DNA of 64,000 nucleotides from Xaviernesmea rhizosphaerae (GCF_001938945.1 NZ_MKIO01000038.1:26137-90136); one strand, 5' to 3'. Shown: positions 29,163 to 40,257, numbered from the stretch's first letter. Notes: a model not told the origin generated them from the letters alone. Program-made: numbers and translations.

Positions 29163-30434
29163 TCACAGCGCAGCCGGCGTGCCGCCGGGCCGCTTCTGAA
29201 GAACCGCTTCCGTGATCGAATTCGGAATGCGTTTCGGCTTTTCCACGAAACCCAGCACCGGCATCACCACGAGGAAGAAGCCGAAATAATAGAGCGTGCC
29301 GAGCTGAGACAGGATGACATAGACGCCCTCCGCCGGACGGGAACCGAGCCAGCCGAGCAGGATGGCATTGGCGACGAACAGCCAGAAGAACAGCTTGTAC
29401 AGCGGACGATAGACGGCGGAGCGGACCTTGGAGGTATCGAGCCAGGGCAGGAAGAACAGAATGATGATCGCCCCGAACATGACCAGCACGCCGCCGAGCT
29501 TGGAGTCGATCGGGCCGACATTGAAGGTGATGGCGCGCAGCATGGCGTAGAAGGGCAGATAGTACCATTCGGGCACGATATGCGCCGGCGTCTTCAGCGA
29601 ATTGGCCGGGATATAGTTGTCGGGATGGCCGAGATAGTTCGGCATGTAGAAGATGAACCAGGCGAAAACGATCAGGAAGACCGAGACGCCGAGCGCATCC
29701 TTGAGCGTGGCATAGGGGGTGAAGGGAACCGTGTCCGTCTTGGTCTTGACCTCGACGCCGGTCGGGTTGGTCTGCCCCGTGACATGCAGCGCCCAGATGT
29801 GCAGCACCACGACGCCGGCGATCATGAAGGGCAGGAGATAGTGCAGGGCGAAGAAGCGGTTCAGCGTCGGATTGTCGACGGCGAAGCCGCCCAGCAGGAA
29901 CTGCTGGATCCACTCGCCCACCAGCGGGAAGGCGGAGAAGAAGCCGGTGATGACGGTGGCGCCCCAGAAGGACATCTGCCCCCAGGGCAGCACATAGCCC
30001 ATGAAGCCGGTGGCCATCATCAGGAGATAGATCACCACGCCGAGGATCCAGAGAATTTCGCGCGGCGCCTTGTAGGAGCCATAATAAAGCCCGCGGGCGA
30101 TGTGCAGATAGACGGCGATGAAGAAGAAGGACGCGCCGTTGGCATGCATGTAGCGCAGCAGCCAGCCGTGATTGACGTCGCGCATGATCTTTTCGACCGA
30201 ATTGAAGGCGACGGTCGTCTCGGCCGCGTAATGCATGGCCAGAACCACGCCGCTGACGATCTGCACCAAGAGCATCACCGAGAGCATGGCGCCGAAGGTA
30301 TAGGCATAGTTCAGATTGCGCGGCACCGGATAGGCGACGAAGCTGTCATGCAGCAGCCGCGGCAAGGGCAGGCGGGAGTCCACCCAGCGTTCAAGCCCGC
30401 TGGTCGGCGTATAGGTCGAATGTTCCCCACTCAT
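29163..30434 (-). CDS. petB: Cytochrome b, cytochrome bc1 complex
   Basis: This multi-pass protein (423 aa) forms the Qo and Qi quinone sites. Motifs include MHANGASFFFIAVYLHIARG and GYVLPWGQMSFWGATVIT, heme-ligand His residues in LHIARGLYY and HYLLPFMIAGVVVLHI, and the Qo-site PEWY in HIVPEWYYLPFYAMLR. It is full length, i.e. not the split b6/IV type. MSGEHSTY at 30434 follows GAGGGGGAGCGCC, better than an upstream ATG at 30449 which would overlap petA. It is 11 bp after petA and 17 bp before petC. Confidence 0.97.
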   Translation of the reverse strand: MSGEHSTYTPTSGLERWVDSRLPLPRLLHDSFVAYPVPRNLNYAYTFGAMLSVMLLVQIVSGVVLAMHYAAETTVAFNSVEKIMRDVNHGWLLRYMHANGASFFFIAVYLHIARGLYYGSYKAPREILWILGVVIYLLMMATGFMGYVLPWGQMSFWGATVITGFFSAFPLVGEWIQQFLLGGFAVDNPTLNRFFALHYLLPFMIAGVVVLHIWALHVTGQTNPTGVEVKTKTDTVPFTPYATLKDALGVSVFLIVFAWFIFYMPNYLGHPDNYIPANSLKTPAHIVPEWYYLPFYAMLRAITFNVGPIDSKLGGVLVMFGAIIILFFLPWLDTSKVRSAVYRPLYKLFFWLFVANAILLGWLGSRPAEGVYVILSQLGTLYYFGFFLVVMPVLGFVEKPKRIPNSITEAVLQKRPGGTPAAL

Positions 30435-30445
30435 GGCGCTCCCCC

Positions 30446-31054
30446 TCAACCGATTTTGATGACCGTGTCGGACACGAACGAGAAGGTCGGCACCGCGAGA
30501 TTCTGCGGCGCCGGACCTTTGCGGATGCGGCCCGCCGTATCGTAATGCGAGCCATGGCAGGGACAGAACCAGCCGCCGAAATCGCCGGCCTGACCGAGCG
30601 GAACGCAGCCAAGATGGGTGCAGGAGCCGATCATCACGATCCAGTTCTCCTTGCCCTTGCCGGCGGAGCGGTCGATATCGGTCGCCTGGGCATCGGCCGG
30701 CAGGTTGGCATTGCGCGCCACCGGATCCTTAAGCTGCGCCAAGGCCACGGCATTGGCTTCCTCGATCTCCTCGGGCGTGCGGTTGCGGATGAAGATCGGC
30801 TTGCCGCGCCATTTCGCCGTCAGCGACATGCCGGGCTGCAGGCTGGACACATCGACCTCGATCGAGGCCAGCGCCAGAGTCGAGGCATCCGGCCGCATCT
30901 GGTCGATGAAGGGCCAGGCCACGGCGGCCACGCCCACGGCGCCCGCCATGCCGGTGGTCAGAAACAGGAAGTCGCGGCGCGTCGGCTCGCGCTCCCCATC
31001 CGGGCCGGCGGCATGCCCGCCCATCTGATGTGCGGAAGTCTTGTGTTCGCTCAC
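30446..31054 (-). CDS. petA: Ubiquinol-cytochrome c reductase iron-sulfur (Rieske) subunit
   Basis: The 202-aa Rieske protein holds the high-potential 2Fe-2S cluster. A twin-arginine signal/anchor (T-R26-R27-D-F-L-F-L) is followed by a single membrane helix. Cluster ligands are C145/H147 and C164/H167, with the C150-C166 disulfide pair, in CTHLGC and CPCHGSH. The start is a GTG at 31054 preceded by AGAGGAACGG; the long in-frame extension upstream is not conserved. First gene of petABC. Confidence 0.95.
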   Translation of the reverse strand: MSEHKTSAHQMGGHAAGPDGEREPTRRDFLFLTTGMAGAVGVAAVAWPFIDQMRPDASTLALASIEVDVSSLQPGMSLTAKWRGKPIFIRNRTPEEIEEANAVALAQLKDPVARNANLPADAQATDIDRSAGKGKENWIVMIGSCTHLGCVPLGQAGDFGGWFCPCHGSHYDTAGRIRKGPAPQNLAVPTFSFVSDTVIKIG

Positions 31055-31420
31055 GGCTTTCCGTTCCTCTCCATGCCCGGCCATGCGCCATCCTGACACA
31101 CGGGCACTTGCCCGGGCCTTGAAGGCAGCCACGTCCTCTGCGAGATCATCTGCATTTCCCCTCCCTCTTGCCGCTCCCACGGCAAGGCCCGACGGCGAAG
31201 TCCCGACTCCACCACACCATCGGCGCTCACCATACAGTTGAACGAAAGACGCCGGTGAAATCAATAAGCTCCATGCGGTTCGGCCAAGTTTTTGAGGGCT
31301 TTGACCTGAGACCGAAGGCCGCAGCTTGGAGAAGTCGCGTTCCTGCTGCATTGCAGCGCGACAAGAGGCGTGCTACCGCACTGCAGAAATCCAGCCAATG
31401 CCCGTGATGAGGCGCGCCGC
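31055..31420. other. Divergent region petA / EEP-family gene
   Basis: No gene is supported in these 366 bp. It should contain the petABC promoter, but I see no strong consensus pair. A hairpin GCTGCA-T-TGCAGC, extendable to GTCGCG/GCGAC, is centred near 31352, about 70 bp upstream of the plus-strand gene. Confidence 0.35.
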
Positions 31421-32371
31421 ATGCGAAAGACCCTGGTCATCATCATCAACACGCTGGCAGCGCAGGCGATTTTTCTTTGCGCCCTTCGCTATGTCACCGA
31501 ATTCTTCGTTCTCGCCTTCATCAACAGCCTTGCCACCCATATTCTCATCGCGGTGGCGATCATGCTCGTGGTGGCGCTCCTGATACGGCGCCAGACAGCC
31601 AGCGTTTTCCTGTTGGTCATCAGCCTGACGATGGCGGGTCACACGATCCTGGTCAAGCAGGCGCATGCCATCCGCCCAACGGCGCAGGAAGCGCAGGCGC
31701 CGCCGGCCCTGCGGGTCATGTCCTTCAATATGCTTGCAGAAAATTTCGGAAACAGCGAGCGGATCGCCCAGATGATCATCCGGTCGGGCGTGGATATCGC
31801 TATCGTTCCCGAGGGATCGCCGCTGATCTTCCACCTGCCGGCGCTGCAGAAGACCTATCCCTATCGCTTCGGCTGTGGCGAGGGCACGCCGACCTGCGAT
31901 CTCCTGGTTTTCTCACGCCTGCCGCTGAAGAACATGACGACCGGCAGCCTTAGCGACCTCAGGCGCGACCGCCTGATGGTAGCCACCGTCGATGTGCAGG
32001 GCGTTGCCGTGCGGGTCGTCGCGGTTCATCTGTCGAAGCCCTATTTCGACGATTATCACCGCAACGAACTCTATATGCTCAAGGCCGTGCTCGGAAACGA
32101 TCCCGGCCCGATGTTCGTGGCAGGCGATTTCAATTCCGGCTCGATCCCGCCAGACATGCAGCGCTTTCTGACGCAGATGAACCTGCGCACAGCGCCTGAC
32201 GGGGAACCGGGAACCTGGCCGGTGCAGCTTGCGCCCTACGGCCTCGGGATCGCCATCGACCACATCTACAGCCGCCCGCCGCTGGTGCCGCAGCGGGTGC
32301 AGCGCCTGCCGGAGGATTTCGGCTCGAATCATTACGGGCTGACCGCCGACTTCATCCTGCGCAAGCCCTGA
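31421..32371 (+). CDS. Membrane-anchored endonuclease/exonuclease/phosphatase (EEP) family protein
   Basis: The 316-aa protein has three hydrophobic segments in its first 80 residues (VIIINTLAAQAIFLCAL; HILIAVAIMLVVALLI; ASVFLLVISLTMAG) and then an EEP domain: VMSFNMLAEN, the acidic VPEGSP, VHLSKPYFDD and VAGDFNSGS. The usual C-terminal SDH motif reads S-N-H (GSNHYGLTADF), an Asp-to-Asn change beside the catalytic His. The fold resembles YafD/phosphohydrolase-like proteins facing the periplasm. The start at 31421 gives a clean N-terminal helix; GATGAGG upstream is a weak ribosome site. Substrate unknown. Confidence 0.8.
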   Translation: MRKTLVIIINTLAAQAIFLCALRYVTEFFVLAFINSLATHILIAVAIMLVVALLIRRQTASVFLLVISLTMAGHTILVKQAHAIRPTAQEAQAPPALRVMSFNMLAENFGNSERIAQMIIRSGVDIAIVPEGSPLIFHLPALQKTYPYRFGCGEGTPTCDLLVFSRLPLKNMTTGSLSDLRRDRLMVATVDVQGVAVRVVAVHLSKPYFDDYHRNELYMLKAVLGNDPGPMFVAGDFNSGSIPPDMQRFLTQMNLRTAPDGEPGTWPVQLAPYGLGIAIDHIYSRPPLVPQRVQRLPEDFGSNHYGLTADFILRKP

Positions 32372-32470
32372 GATCCGCGTCGTCCGTGAGGCTGCCGGAT
32401 CACAGCGCCATGGTGACCTGCTTTTGACCTTTGCGACCGCTTGCAAAACTGCGGCGGACAGATGTCAAAA

Positions 32471-34324
<1,854 letters not shown>

Positions 34325-34494
34325 GGATCCGGCATATAGGCGAGGGGCGCCTGCTGGCAAATGAAAGCTTGGACAGAATTCGGCGGCGCCTGCAAGCGGC
34401 GAAAGCCTGTCGCGAAATTCTGCACCTCCGCGTGAAAGATCTGTATCGTTGCAGGCCGCAATCCTGTATTCGGGCGCGACCAGAGGTTATCTCC

Positions 34495-35712
34495 ATGTCC
34501 GCTTCGTCCCCCGCATCGCCGAGCCTGATCGGCGAGGTGCCGCCGCCGCATTTCGTGCCGCGCATGGCCTTCGTCTTCGCCGCGCCGCTCTTTGCCAACG
34601 GTTTCGCGCTTCCTTATTTCCCGATCTGGCTCAAAGAGCTGTCGATGACGGATCCGCAGATCGCGATGGTCCTGGCGGTACCGATGTTCCTGCGCGTCTT
34701 CACCGCGCCGGTGGCCGGCGCCCTGGCCGACAGGATGGGCGAGCGCACGCGTCTTCTGTTCGTCTCCGCCGTGCTCACGCTCGTCGCCACGCTGGCGCTG
34801 TTCGTCCATCACAGCTTCCTATTCGTGCTGGTTGTCTACACGCTCCAGGGGGCGGTGCTGTCTCCCTACATGCCGATCGTCGAGGCCGTGGCGCTTTCAG
34901 GCGTGCGGCGCTGGGGTTTCGACTATGCGCAGATGCGGCTGTGGGGCTCGATCTCCTTCATCGCCGCCACCCTCATCGGCGGCGAGATGGTTGCCCGGCA
35001 CGGCGGCGCCATGGTGCTGCCGGCCATGGTCACCGGCTTTTGCCTCGTCGTGGCCTGCACCTTCCTGGCGCCGAAGGTCGGCCGGCCGCGCCGCCCCTCC
35101 ACGCTGACGACGCTGACGACCAGCCCGCCCAAGGCCCTGCGGCGGCGCGGGGTGCAATTGCTGATCGCCGGCATCGGCCTGGTGAACGGCAGCCACGGCA
35201 TGCTCTATGCCTTTTCGGCGATCTACTGGACCAGCGCCGGCTATAGCGGCGGGCAGGTGGGCCTGCTCTGGAGCGCCGGCGTGGCGGCGGAGGTGGCCAT
35301 GTTCGTCTTCGCCCGGCGCATCCTGCAGCGCATCAGCCTGTCTGCCGCCATGCTCTCCGGCTGCGTGCTGGCCATCCTGCGCTGGATGCTGTTTCCGCTC
35401 GATATCGGCTTCAGCGGCTATTTCCTGCTGCAATGCCTGCATGCCTTCACCTATGCGCTGATGCATACGGGCCTGCAGAACTGGCTGGTCCGGCATGTGG
35501 AGGAGGCGCAGGAGACGGCAGCGCAGGGGATGTATTTCTTCTATACCGGCCTGTTCACTGCCATCCTCACCTTCCTCTCCGGCTATTTCTATCGCTGGTA
35601 TGGCGTCCACGGCTTCGTCGCCATGTCGGTCGCCGCCGCCATCGGCCTGGCGCTCGTCATGCTTGCGCTGAAGGAGGAGGCGCGGCCAAAGGCGGGCGTA
35701 GAAAATGCATGA
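34495..35712 (+). CDS. MFS transporter (HcaT / MFS_1-like)
   Basis: The 405-aa permease has about 12 hydrophobic segments. FVFAAPLFANGFALPYFPIWL, DPQIAMVLAVPMFLRVF, GALADRMGERTRLL (loop 2-3 motif) and FDYAQMRLWGSISFIAATLIGG are typical of the HcaT / nucleoside-transporter-like branch of MFS. It is a secondary transporter of unknown substrate. ATG 34495 has AGAGG 9 bp upstream. A longer ORF from 34369 lacks similarity. Divergent from the ABC exporter with a 170-bp shared control region. Confidence 0.88.
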   Translation: MSASSPASPSLIGEVPPPHFVPRMAFVFAAPLFANGFALPYFPIWLKELSMTDPQIAMVLAVPMFLRVFTAPVAGALADRMGERTRLLFVSAVLTLVATLALFVHHSFLFVLVVYTLQGAVLSPYMPIVEAVALSGVRRWGFDYAQMRLWGSISFIAATLIGGEMVARHGGAMVLPAMVTGFCLVVACTFLAPKVGRPRRPSTLTTLTTSPPKALRRRGVQLLIAGIGLVNGSHGMLYAFSAIYWTSAGYSGGQVGLLWSAGVAAEVAMFVFARRILQRISLSAAMLSGCVLAILRWMLFPLDIGFSGYFLLQCLHAFTYALMHTGLQNWLVRHVEEAQETAAQGMYFFYTGLFTAILTFLSGYFYRWYGVHGFVAMSVAAAIGLALVMLALKEEARPKAGVENA

Positions 35713-35958
35713 AAAGCGGCGCGCTGCACCTTTATATTCCGCACTGCCGCATTAGCTCTCGTGCGATGAAAAGGGCCGGCCTCATCAGGTAGGACCCGGT
35801 CTGACCAGGAATTTCCGCGATTTTCCGTCACAGCCGTGTTGCAGATGCGACACCGGATCGGCCGCTGCCGCGCCGCGGTGTTTCGGTCGATGACAGATGG
35901 GGACGAAGCGTTTATGAGTGGCCTCCGAATTGATCGTCCTTAGGAAGAATCGCCTTTC

Positions 35959-37101
35959 GTGACATCCCAACAGCCCCATCAGCAGGCGGAAATCGCCCCG
36001 GACGATGCCGATGGCGTCCACCTGTTCCGTTTTTCCGGCAGCTGGAAGGGCAATGACATCAGCCATGTCGCCGGCCGTCTGGACGAACTGGCCGGTCAGG
36101 CGCCGGAAAAGAGCCGGATCGACCTGAGCGACGTGACCGCCATCGACACGCTCGGCGCCTGGACCATCCGGCGCTTCATGGGCCAGCTCGGCGGCGCCGA
36201 GAAGGTTGAGCTGGTCAGCAAGAAGCGGCAATATGTCGAACTGATCGAGGCGCTTCCCACCGAGCTGAAGCAGCCGGAGAAGAAGCAGGAAAAGCGCACG
36301 CTGTTCGAGCGGATCTTCACGCCCGTCGGCCGCGTGATCCTGTCGGCCTGGGAAGACACCGTCGCCGTCATGTTCATTCTCGGCTCGGCCGTGCGCGGCG
36401 CGCATCTCAAGGTGGGTAAGCGCGGCGGCCTGTCGCCGGCGGCGATCATCAACCAGATCGACCGCATGGGCGTTCAAGCCGTGCCGATCATCGTGCTGAT
36501 GTCCTTCCTGATCGGCGCGATCATCGCGCAGCAGGGGGCCTTCCAGCTCCGTTACTTCGGGGCCGAACTCTTCGTCGTCGATCTCGTCGGCATTCTGCAG
36601 TTGCGCGAAATCGGCGTGCTGCTGACTGCCATCATGATCGCCGGCCGCTCGGGTAGCGCGATCACGGCCGAAATCGGCTCGATGAAAATGCGCGAAGAGA
36701 TCGACGCGCTGAAGGTCATGGGCATGAGCCCGATCGGCATCCTGGTGTTTCCGCGCCTCGTGGCGCTGACGATCTCGCTGCCGCTGCTGACCATCATTGC
36801 CAATTTCTCCGCTCTGGCAGGCGCCGCTCTGGTGACGCGCACATATTCCGGCATCACCTTCGTCACCTTCCTCGCGCGCCTGCATGAGGCGGTGGATTTC
36901 TCCTCTATTCTCGCCGGCATGATCAAGGCGCCCTTCATGGCGCTGATCATCGGCGTCATGGCGGCGGTGGAAGGGTTGAAGGTCGGCGGCAGCGCGGAAT
37001 CGCTCGGCAAGCAGGTGACGCAGTCGGTGGTCAAATCGATCTTCGTCGTCATTCTGGTCGATGGCCTTTTTGCCATCTTCTATGCCGCGATCAACTTCTG
37101 A
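35959..37101 (+). CDS. mlaE: MlaE-family lipid ABC permease with N-terminal STAS domain
   Basis: This 380-aa inner-membrane permease is part of an Mla/Mce-type phospholipid or hydrophobic-compound transporter. Residues 1-100 form a STAS-like domain (FRFSGSWKGNDISHVAGRL, SRIDLSDVTAIDTLGAW). The rest is the MlaE domain: GMQVAVPIIVLMSFLIGAI-like segment, EIGVLLTAIMIAGRSGSA, AEIGSMKMREEIDAL and GMSPIGILVFPRL. The start is a GTG at 35959 with AGGAAG upstream. The first gene of mlaE-mlaF-mlaD; 13 bp separate it from mlaF. Confidence 0.93.
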   Translation: MTSQQPHQQAEIAPDDADGVHLFRFSGSWKGNDISHVAGRLDELAGQAPEKSRIDLSDVTAIDTLGAWTIRRFMGQLGGAEKVELVSKKRQYVELIEALPTELKQPEKKQEKRTLFERIFTPVGRVILSAWEDTVAVMFILGSAVRGAHLKVGKRGGLSPAAIINQIDRMGVQAVPIIVLMSFLIGAIIAQQGAFQLRYFGAELFVVDLVGILQLREIGVLLTAIMIAGRSGSAITAEIGSMKMREEIDALKVMGMSPIGILVFPRLVALTISLPLLTIIANFSALAGAALVTRTYSGITFVTFLARLHEAVDFSSILAGMIKAPFMALIIGVMAAVEGLKVGGSAESLGKQVTQSVVKSIFVVILVDGLFAIFYAAINF

Positions 37102-37114
37102 AGGAGGGCGTTGC

Positions 37115-38005
37115 ATGGCCGAATCCAACGACACCACCGCCCCTGAAACGACCGCGCGCGGCACAACCGACACCACGCCGGATGCTGGCGGCGCGGCCCC
37201 GCGGGACGCAAAGAGAAGCGAGCGCGATGCGATCCTCGCGGTCAAGGATCTGACGGTTGCCTTCGGCAGCAATGTGGTTCTCGACAAGCTCACACTCGAT
37301 GTCTATCGCGGCGAGATCCTCGGCTTCGTCGGCGCCTCGGGCACCGGCAAGTCGGTGCTGATGCGCACGGTGCTGCGGCTTCTGCCGCGCCAGTCGGGCT
37401 CGATCCGCATCCTCGGCGCGGAATATGACAAGGTGAGCGAGGAGGAGCGCGTGGCGCTCGATACCCGGCTCGGGGTTCTCTTCCAGCACGGCGCGCTGTT
37501 TTCGGCGCTGACGGTGAAGGAGAACATCCAAGTGCCCATGCGGGAGTATTTGGATCTCTCCCAGGAGATGATGGACGATCTGGCGATGCTGAAGATCGCG
37601 CTGGTGGGCCTGAAGCCGGAAGCGGCGGATCGCTATCCCTCCGAACTCTCGGGCGGCATGATCAAGCGCGCGGCGCTGGCGCGCGCGCTGGCGCTCGATC
37701 CGGACCTCGTCTTCCTGGATGAGCCGACCTCCGGCCTCGACCCGATCGGCGCCGCCGAATTCGACGATCTCATCGCCAAGCTGCGCGATACGCTGGGCCT
37801 GACCGTCTACATGGTCACCCACGATCTCGACAGCCTGTTCTCTGTCTGCGACCGCATCGCCGTGCTCGGCAAGAAGCGGGTGCTGGTCGAAGGCACGATC
37901 GATGATATGCTCGCCTTCGACGACCCCTGGGTCCAGTCCTATTTTCGCGGGAAGCGCGCCCGGTCGATCGTTCGCGACGAGACACCCGGCGAGGCACGGC
38001 AGTGA
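37115..38005 (+). CDS. mlaF: MlaF-family ABC ATPase
   Basis: The 296-aa ATPase powers the MlaE permease. A Thr/Pro/Ala-rich leader (residues 1-38) precedes the ABC domain: Walker A GASGTGKSVLMRTVL, Q-loop LFQHGALFSALTV, signature LSGGMIKRAALARALA, Walker B LVFLDEPTSGLDPIGAAEFD and switch THDLDSL. The GMIKR variant of the signature is typical of MlaF. Start 37115 follows GAAGGAGGG. Confidence 0.95.
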   Translation: MAESNDTTAPETTARGTTDTTPDAGGAAPRDAKRSERDAILAVKDLTVAFGSNVVLDKLTLDVYRGEILGFVGASGTGKSVLMRTVLRLLPRQSGSIRILGAEYDKVSEEERVALDTRLGVLFQHGALFSALTVKENIQVPMREYLDLSQEMMDDLAMLKIALVGLKPEAADRYPSELSGGMIKRAALARALALDPDLVFLDEPTSGLDPIGAAEFDDLIAKLRDTLGLTVYMVTHDLDSLFSVCDRIAVLGKKRVLVEGTIDDMLAFDDPWVQSYFRGKRARSIVRDETPGEARQ

Positions 38006-38107
38006 CCTGCCTCCCGACCTTGCGGCCGGCGTCCGGCGGGCGCCGCGGCACAGCCAATTTACGGGCGGATGCGATCGCCCGGCATACTCGAGCCTGAAGC
38101 GGATAAG

Positions 38108-39478
38108 ATGGAAACCAAAGCCAACTACGCCATTGTCGGATTCTTCGCGGTCGCGGTGATCGTCGCGGCCTTCGGCTTCGTCTACTGGATGTCGCAGTTC
38201 GGCCGCTCGGGCGAAATGGTCGATCTCGTGGTCAGCATTCCCGGCTCCGCCAACGGCCTGAGCGTGGGCTCGCCCGTGCGCTTCAACGGCATTCCCGTCG
38301 GCAGCGTCAAGAGCCTGGCGATCGATTCCAATGATCCGCGCTACTCGGTCGCCGTCACCGAGGTCTCGGTCGATGCGCCGGTGCTGAAATCCACCACGGC
38401 GCGGCTGGAAGTGCAGGGCCTGACGGGCGCCGCCTATATCGAGCTTTCGGGCGGCCGCAAGGGTGACGAGAACATCCTGCAGAAGGCGCGCGACGAGGGC
38501 AAATCCGCCCAGATCACCGCCGACCAGTCGAGCGTGACCAGCCTTCTGGCCACGGCGGACAAGATCCTCAACCGCGCCAATGACGCGATCGGCGACGTTC
38601 AGGGCTTTGTCAGCGACGTTCGCGGGCCGCTCACCAACACCATCTCGAATGCCGACCGCTTCTCGCGCTCGCTCGCCGACAATGCCGAGGGCATCGACGA
38701 ATTCCTCAAGAGCGTGAGCGCGCTCTCAAATTCGATCAATGCAGCCTCGCAGCGCCTGGATTCGACGCTTGCCTCCGCCGATGCACTGGTCAAGGCGGTC
38801 GATCCGAAGTCGGTGAACCGCATCGTCGAAAATGTCGGCAAGATGAGCGACGACCTCTCGGCCGCCTCCGGCAATGTTGCCGAGACGGTTGCTTCCTTCC
38901 GCCAGACGGCCGATACTTATAACCGCCTCGGCCAGAACGCGAATGTGGCCATCGACCGCGTCAACACGCTGATCGCCGCCGTGGACCCCAGCAAGGTCGG
39001 CACTGCCGTCAACGACATCTCGACCGCCACCGCCGAAGCGCGCAGCGCCATTGCCGGCCTGTCGAGCTTCGCCGACAGCATCTCCACCCGTCAGCGCGAC
39101 ATCGACCAGACGATCACCGACGTGACGCAGATGGCCAACAAGCTGAACGCCGCGTCCAGCCGTGTCGATGGCATCCTGGTCAAGCTCGACGGCTTCCTCG
39201 GCTCGGCCGACGGCCCGGGCATTTCGCAGGATGCACGCGCCACACTCGCCTCCTTCCGCGCCGTGGCCGACAATCTCAACGCACAGATCGGCCCGATCGC
39301 CAACGACATCCGCCGCTTCTCCGGCTCGGGCCTGCGCAATATCGAAGCCCTGGTGAACGAGACCCGCCGGACAGTCGACACGCTCGACACGACCATCAAC
39401 AATTTCGACCAGAACCCGCGCCGGCTCCTGTTCGGCGGCGAGACGGTCAAGCAATATGACGGGCGTGCCCGCCGCTGA
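38108..39478 (+). CDS. mlaD: MlaD-family MCE-domain protein
   Basis: This 456-aa protein is anchored by one N-terminal helix (YAIVGFFAVAVIVAAFGFVYW) and has one MCE domain (about residues 40-115: VSIPGSANGLSVGSPVRFNGI, GLTGAAYIELSGG). A long helical periplasmic tail rich in Asn/Ser/Asp follows, with heptad-like repeats (VNTLIAAVDPSKVG, ADKILNRANDAIG), probably forming a tunnel or needle. Start at 38108 gives the expected short cytoplasmic tail. In many alphaproteobacteria this operon ends with a small auxiliary lipoprotein gene; none is present here. Confidence 0.93.
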   Translation: METKANYAIVGFFAVAVIVAAFGFVYWMSQFGRSGEMVDLVVSIPGSANGLSVGSPVRFNGIPVGSVKSLAIDSNDPRYSVAVTEVSVDAPVLKSTTARLEVQGLTGAAYIELSGGRKGDENILQKARDEGKSAQITADQSSVTSLLATADKILNRANDAIGDVQGFVSDVRGPLTNTISNADRFSRSLADNAEGIDEFLKSVSALSNSINAASQRLDSTLASADALVKAVDPKSVNRIVENVGKMSDDLSAASGNVAETVASFRQTADTYNRLGQNANVAIDRVNTLIAAVDPSKVGTAVNDISTATAEARSAIAGLSSFADSISTRQRDIDQTITDVTQMANKLNAASSRVDGILVKLDGFLGSADGPGISQDARATLASFRAVADNLNAQIGPIANDIRRFSGSGLRNIEALVNETRRTVDTLDTTINNFDQNPRRLLFGGETVKQYDGRARR

Positions 39479-39510
39479 GGATTTCAGGGTCGAAGGATCG
39501 TGCTTGAGGG

Positions 39511-39560
39511 AAGACGGGGAGCGGCGCGGCGATGATACGCGCCGCACTCCCGTCTTTTCC
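39511..39560 (+). terminator. Terminator of the mlaEFD operon
   Basis: A long imperfect hairpin, with outer arms AAGACGG (39511-39517) and CCGTCTT (39550-39556) and inner arms CGGCGCG/CGCGCCG, is followed by TTTTCC. It begins 33 bp after the mlaD stop codon and separates the operon from parDE. Confidence 0.8.
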
Positions 39561-39639
39561 GAACCCTTGTCCGATCACGGGCAACATTGCAGGCGATGAA
39601 TTGGACGCGTAATCTTCTCCCGAGATCGGGAATGGGCAC

Positions 39640-39900
39640 ATGGCGCAGGCAAAGACGTTTTCCCTCGGTGACAGCTACGATGCGATGCTGGACGACTTCG
39701 TGAAAAACGGGCGTTTTGAGACGGAAACCGACGCCGTGCGCGCCGGGCTTCGCATGCTGGCGGACTACGAGTCACGCCTGCAAACATTGCGGCGAACGAT
39801 CAACGACGCGGATCGGGAAATCGAATCAGGTCTTGGCAAGGAATATTCCAGTGGCGCAGAGCTTCTGCGCGACGTGATGAGCGAAAGTTCTGACCATTAG
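39640..39900 (+). CDS. parD: ParD-family type II antitoxin
   Basis: This 86-aa protein has a ribbon-helix-helix N-terminus (KTFSLGDSYDAMLDDFVKNGRFETETDAVRAGLRML) that binds DNA and a C-terminal tail that would wrap the toxin. It neutralises the ParE toxin encoded 16 bp downstream. The pair sits in the gap between the mlaEFD terminator and the MarC gene, a typical position for a mobile toxin-antitoxin module. Confidence 0.92.
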   Translation: MAQAKTFSLGDSYDAMLDDFVKNGRFETETDAVRAGLRMLADYESRLQTLRRTINDADREIESGLGKEYSSGAELLRDVMSESSDH

Positions 39901-39916
39901 CCCGAAGCGCCTGATC

Positions 39917-40204
39917 ATGGCGCCGGCTGCCTTGGCGGACTTGCGCGGGATCCGCCGGCACATCGCTCAGACCAGCGCATATCACGCCAAAGCGTTCTTG
40001 ACGGAACTGACGGCCAAGATTGCCTGGATCGCGGAAGTGGATTTCACAGGCGTGCCCCGTGATCATATTCTGGAAGGGCTGAGAGCTCTCCCGTTCCGGC
40101 AGCGCTGTATCTATTATCGATCCTACGCGGATCGCATTGTGGTGCTGCGTGTCCTGCATGGCGCGCAGGACGTGGAAAAACAGCAGTTTGACAGGGGTGA
40201 TTGA
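39917..40204 (+). CDS. parE: ParE/RelE-family type II toxin
   Basis: The 95-aa toxin shows AALADLRGIRRHIAQTS, the mid-domain HILEGLRALPFRQRCIYYRS and the C-terminal IVVLRVLHGAQDV typical of ParE, which poisons DNA gyrase. The ATG at 39917 has no ribosome site and cuts into the first beta strand (codons before it read K-R-L-I, as in other ParE proteins). The real start may be an upstream non-ATG codon such as CTG at 39911 or 39890, coupled to parD translation. Confidence 0.88.
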   Translation: MAPAALADLRGIRRHIAQTSAYHAKAFLTELTAKIAWIAEVDFTGVPRDHILEGLRALPFRQRCIYYRSYADRIVVLRVLHGAQDVEKQQFDRGD

Positions 40205-40257
40205 CGATCATCCCGAGTCCGTGATCTCCGCCGTGATGCTTTGCAGCGCTTATTTCC

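Noticed and set aside
28219..29913. 564-codon ORF that looks like a cytochrome b/c1 fusion
   Set aside because: The first 256 codons are an out-of-frame reading of petB; true petB and petC have their own starts, stops and ribosome sites 17 bp apart.
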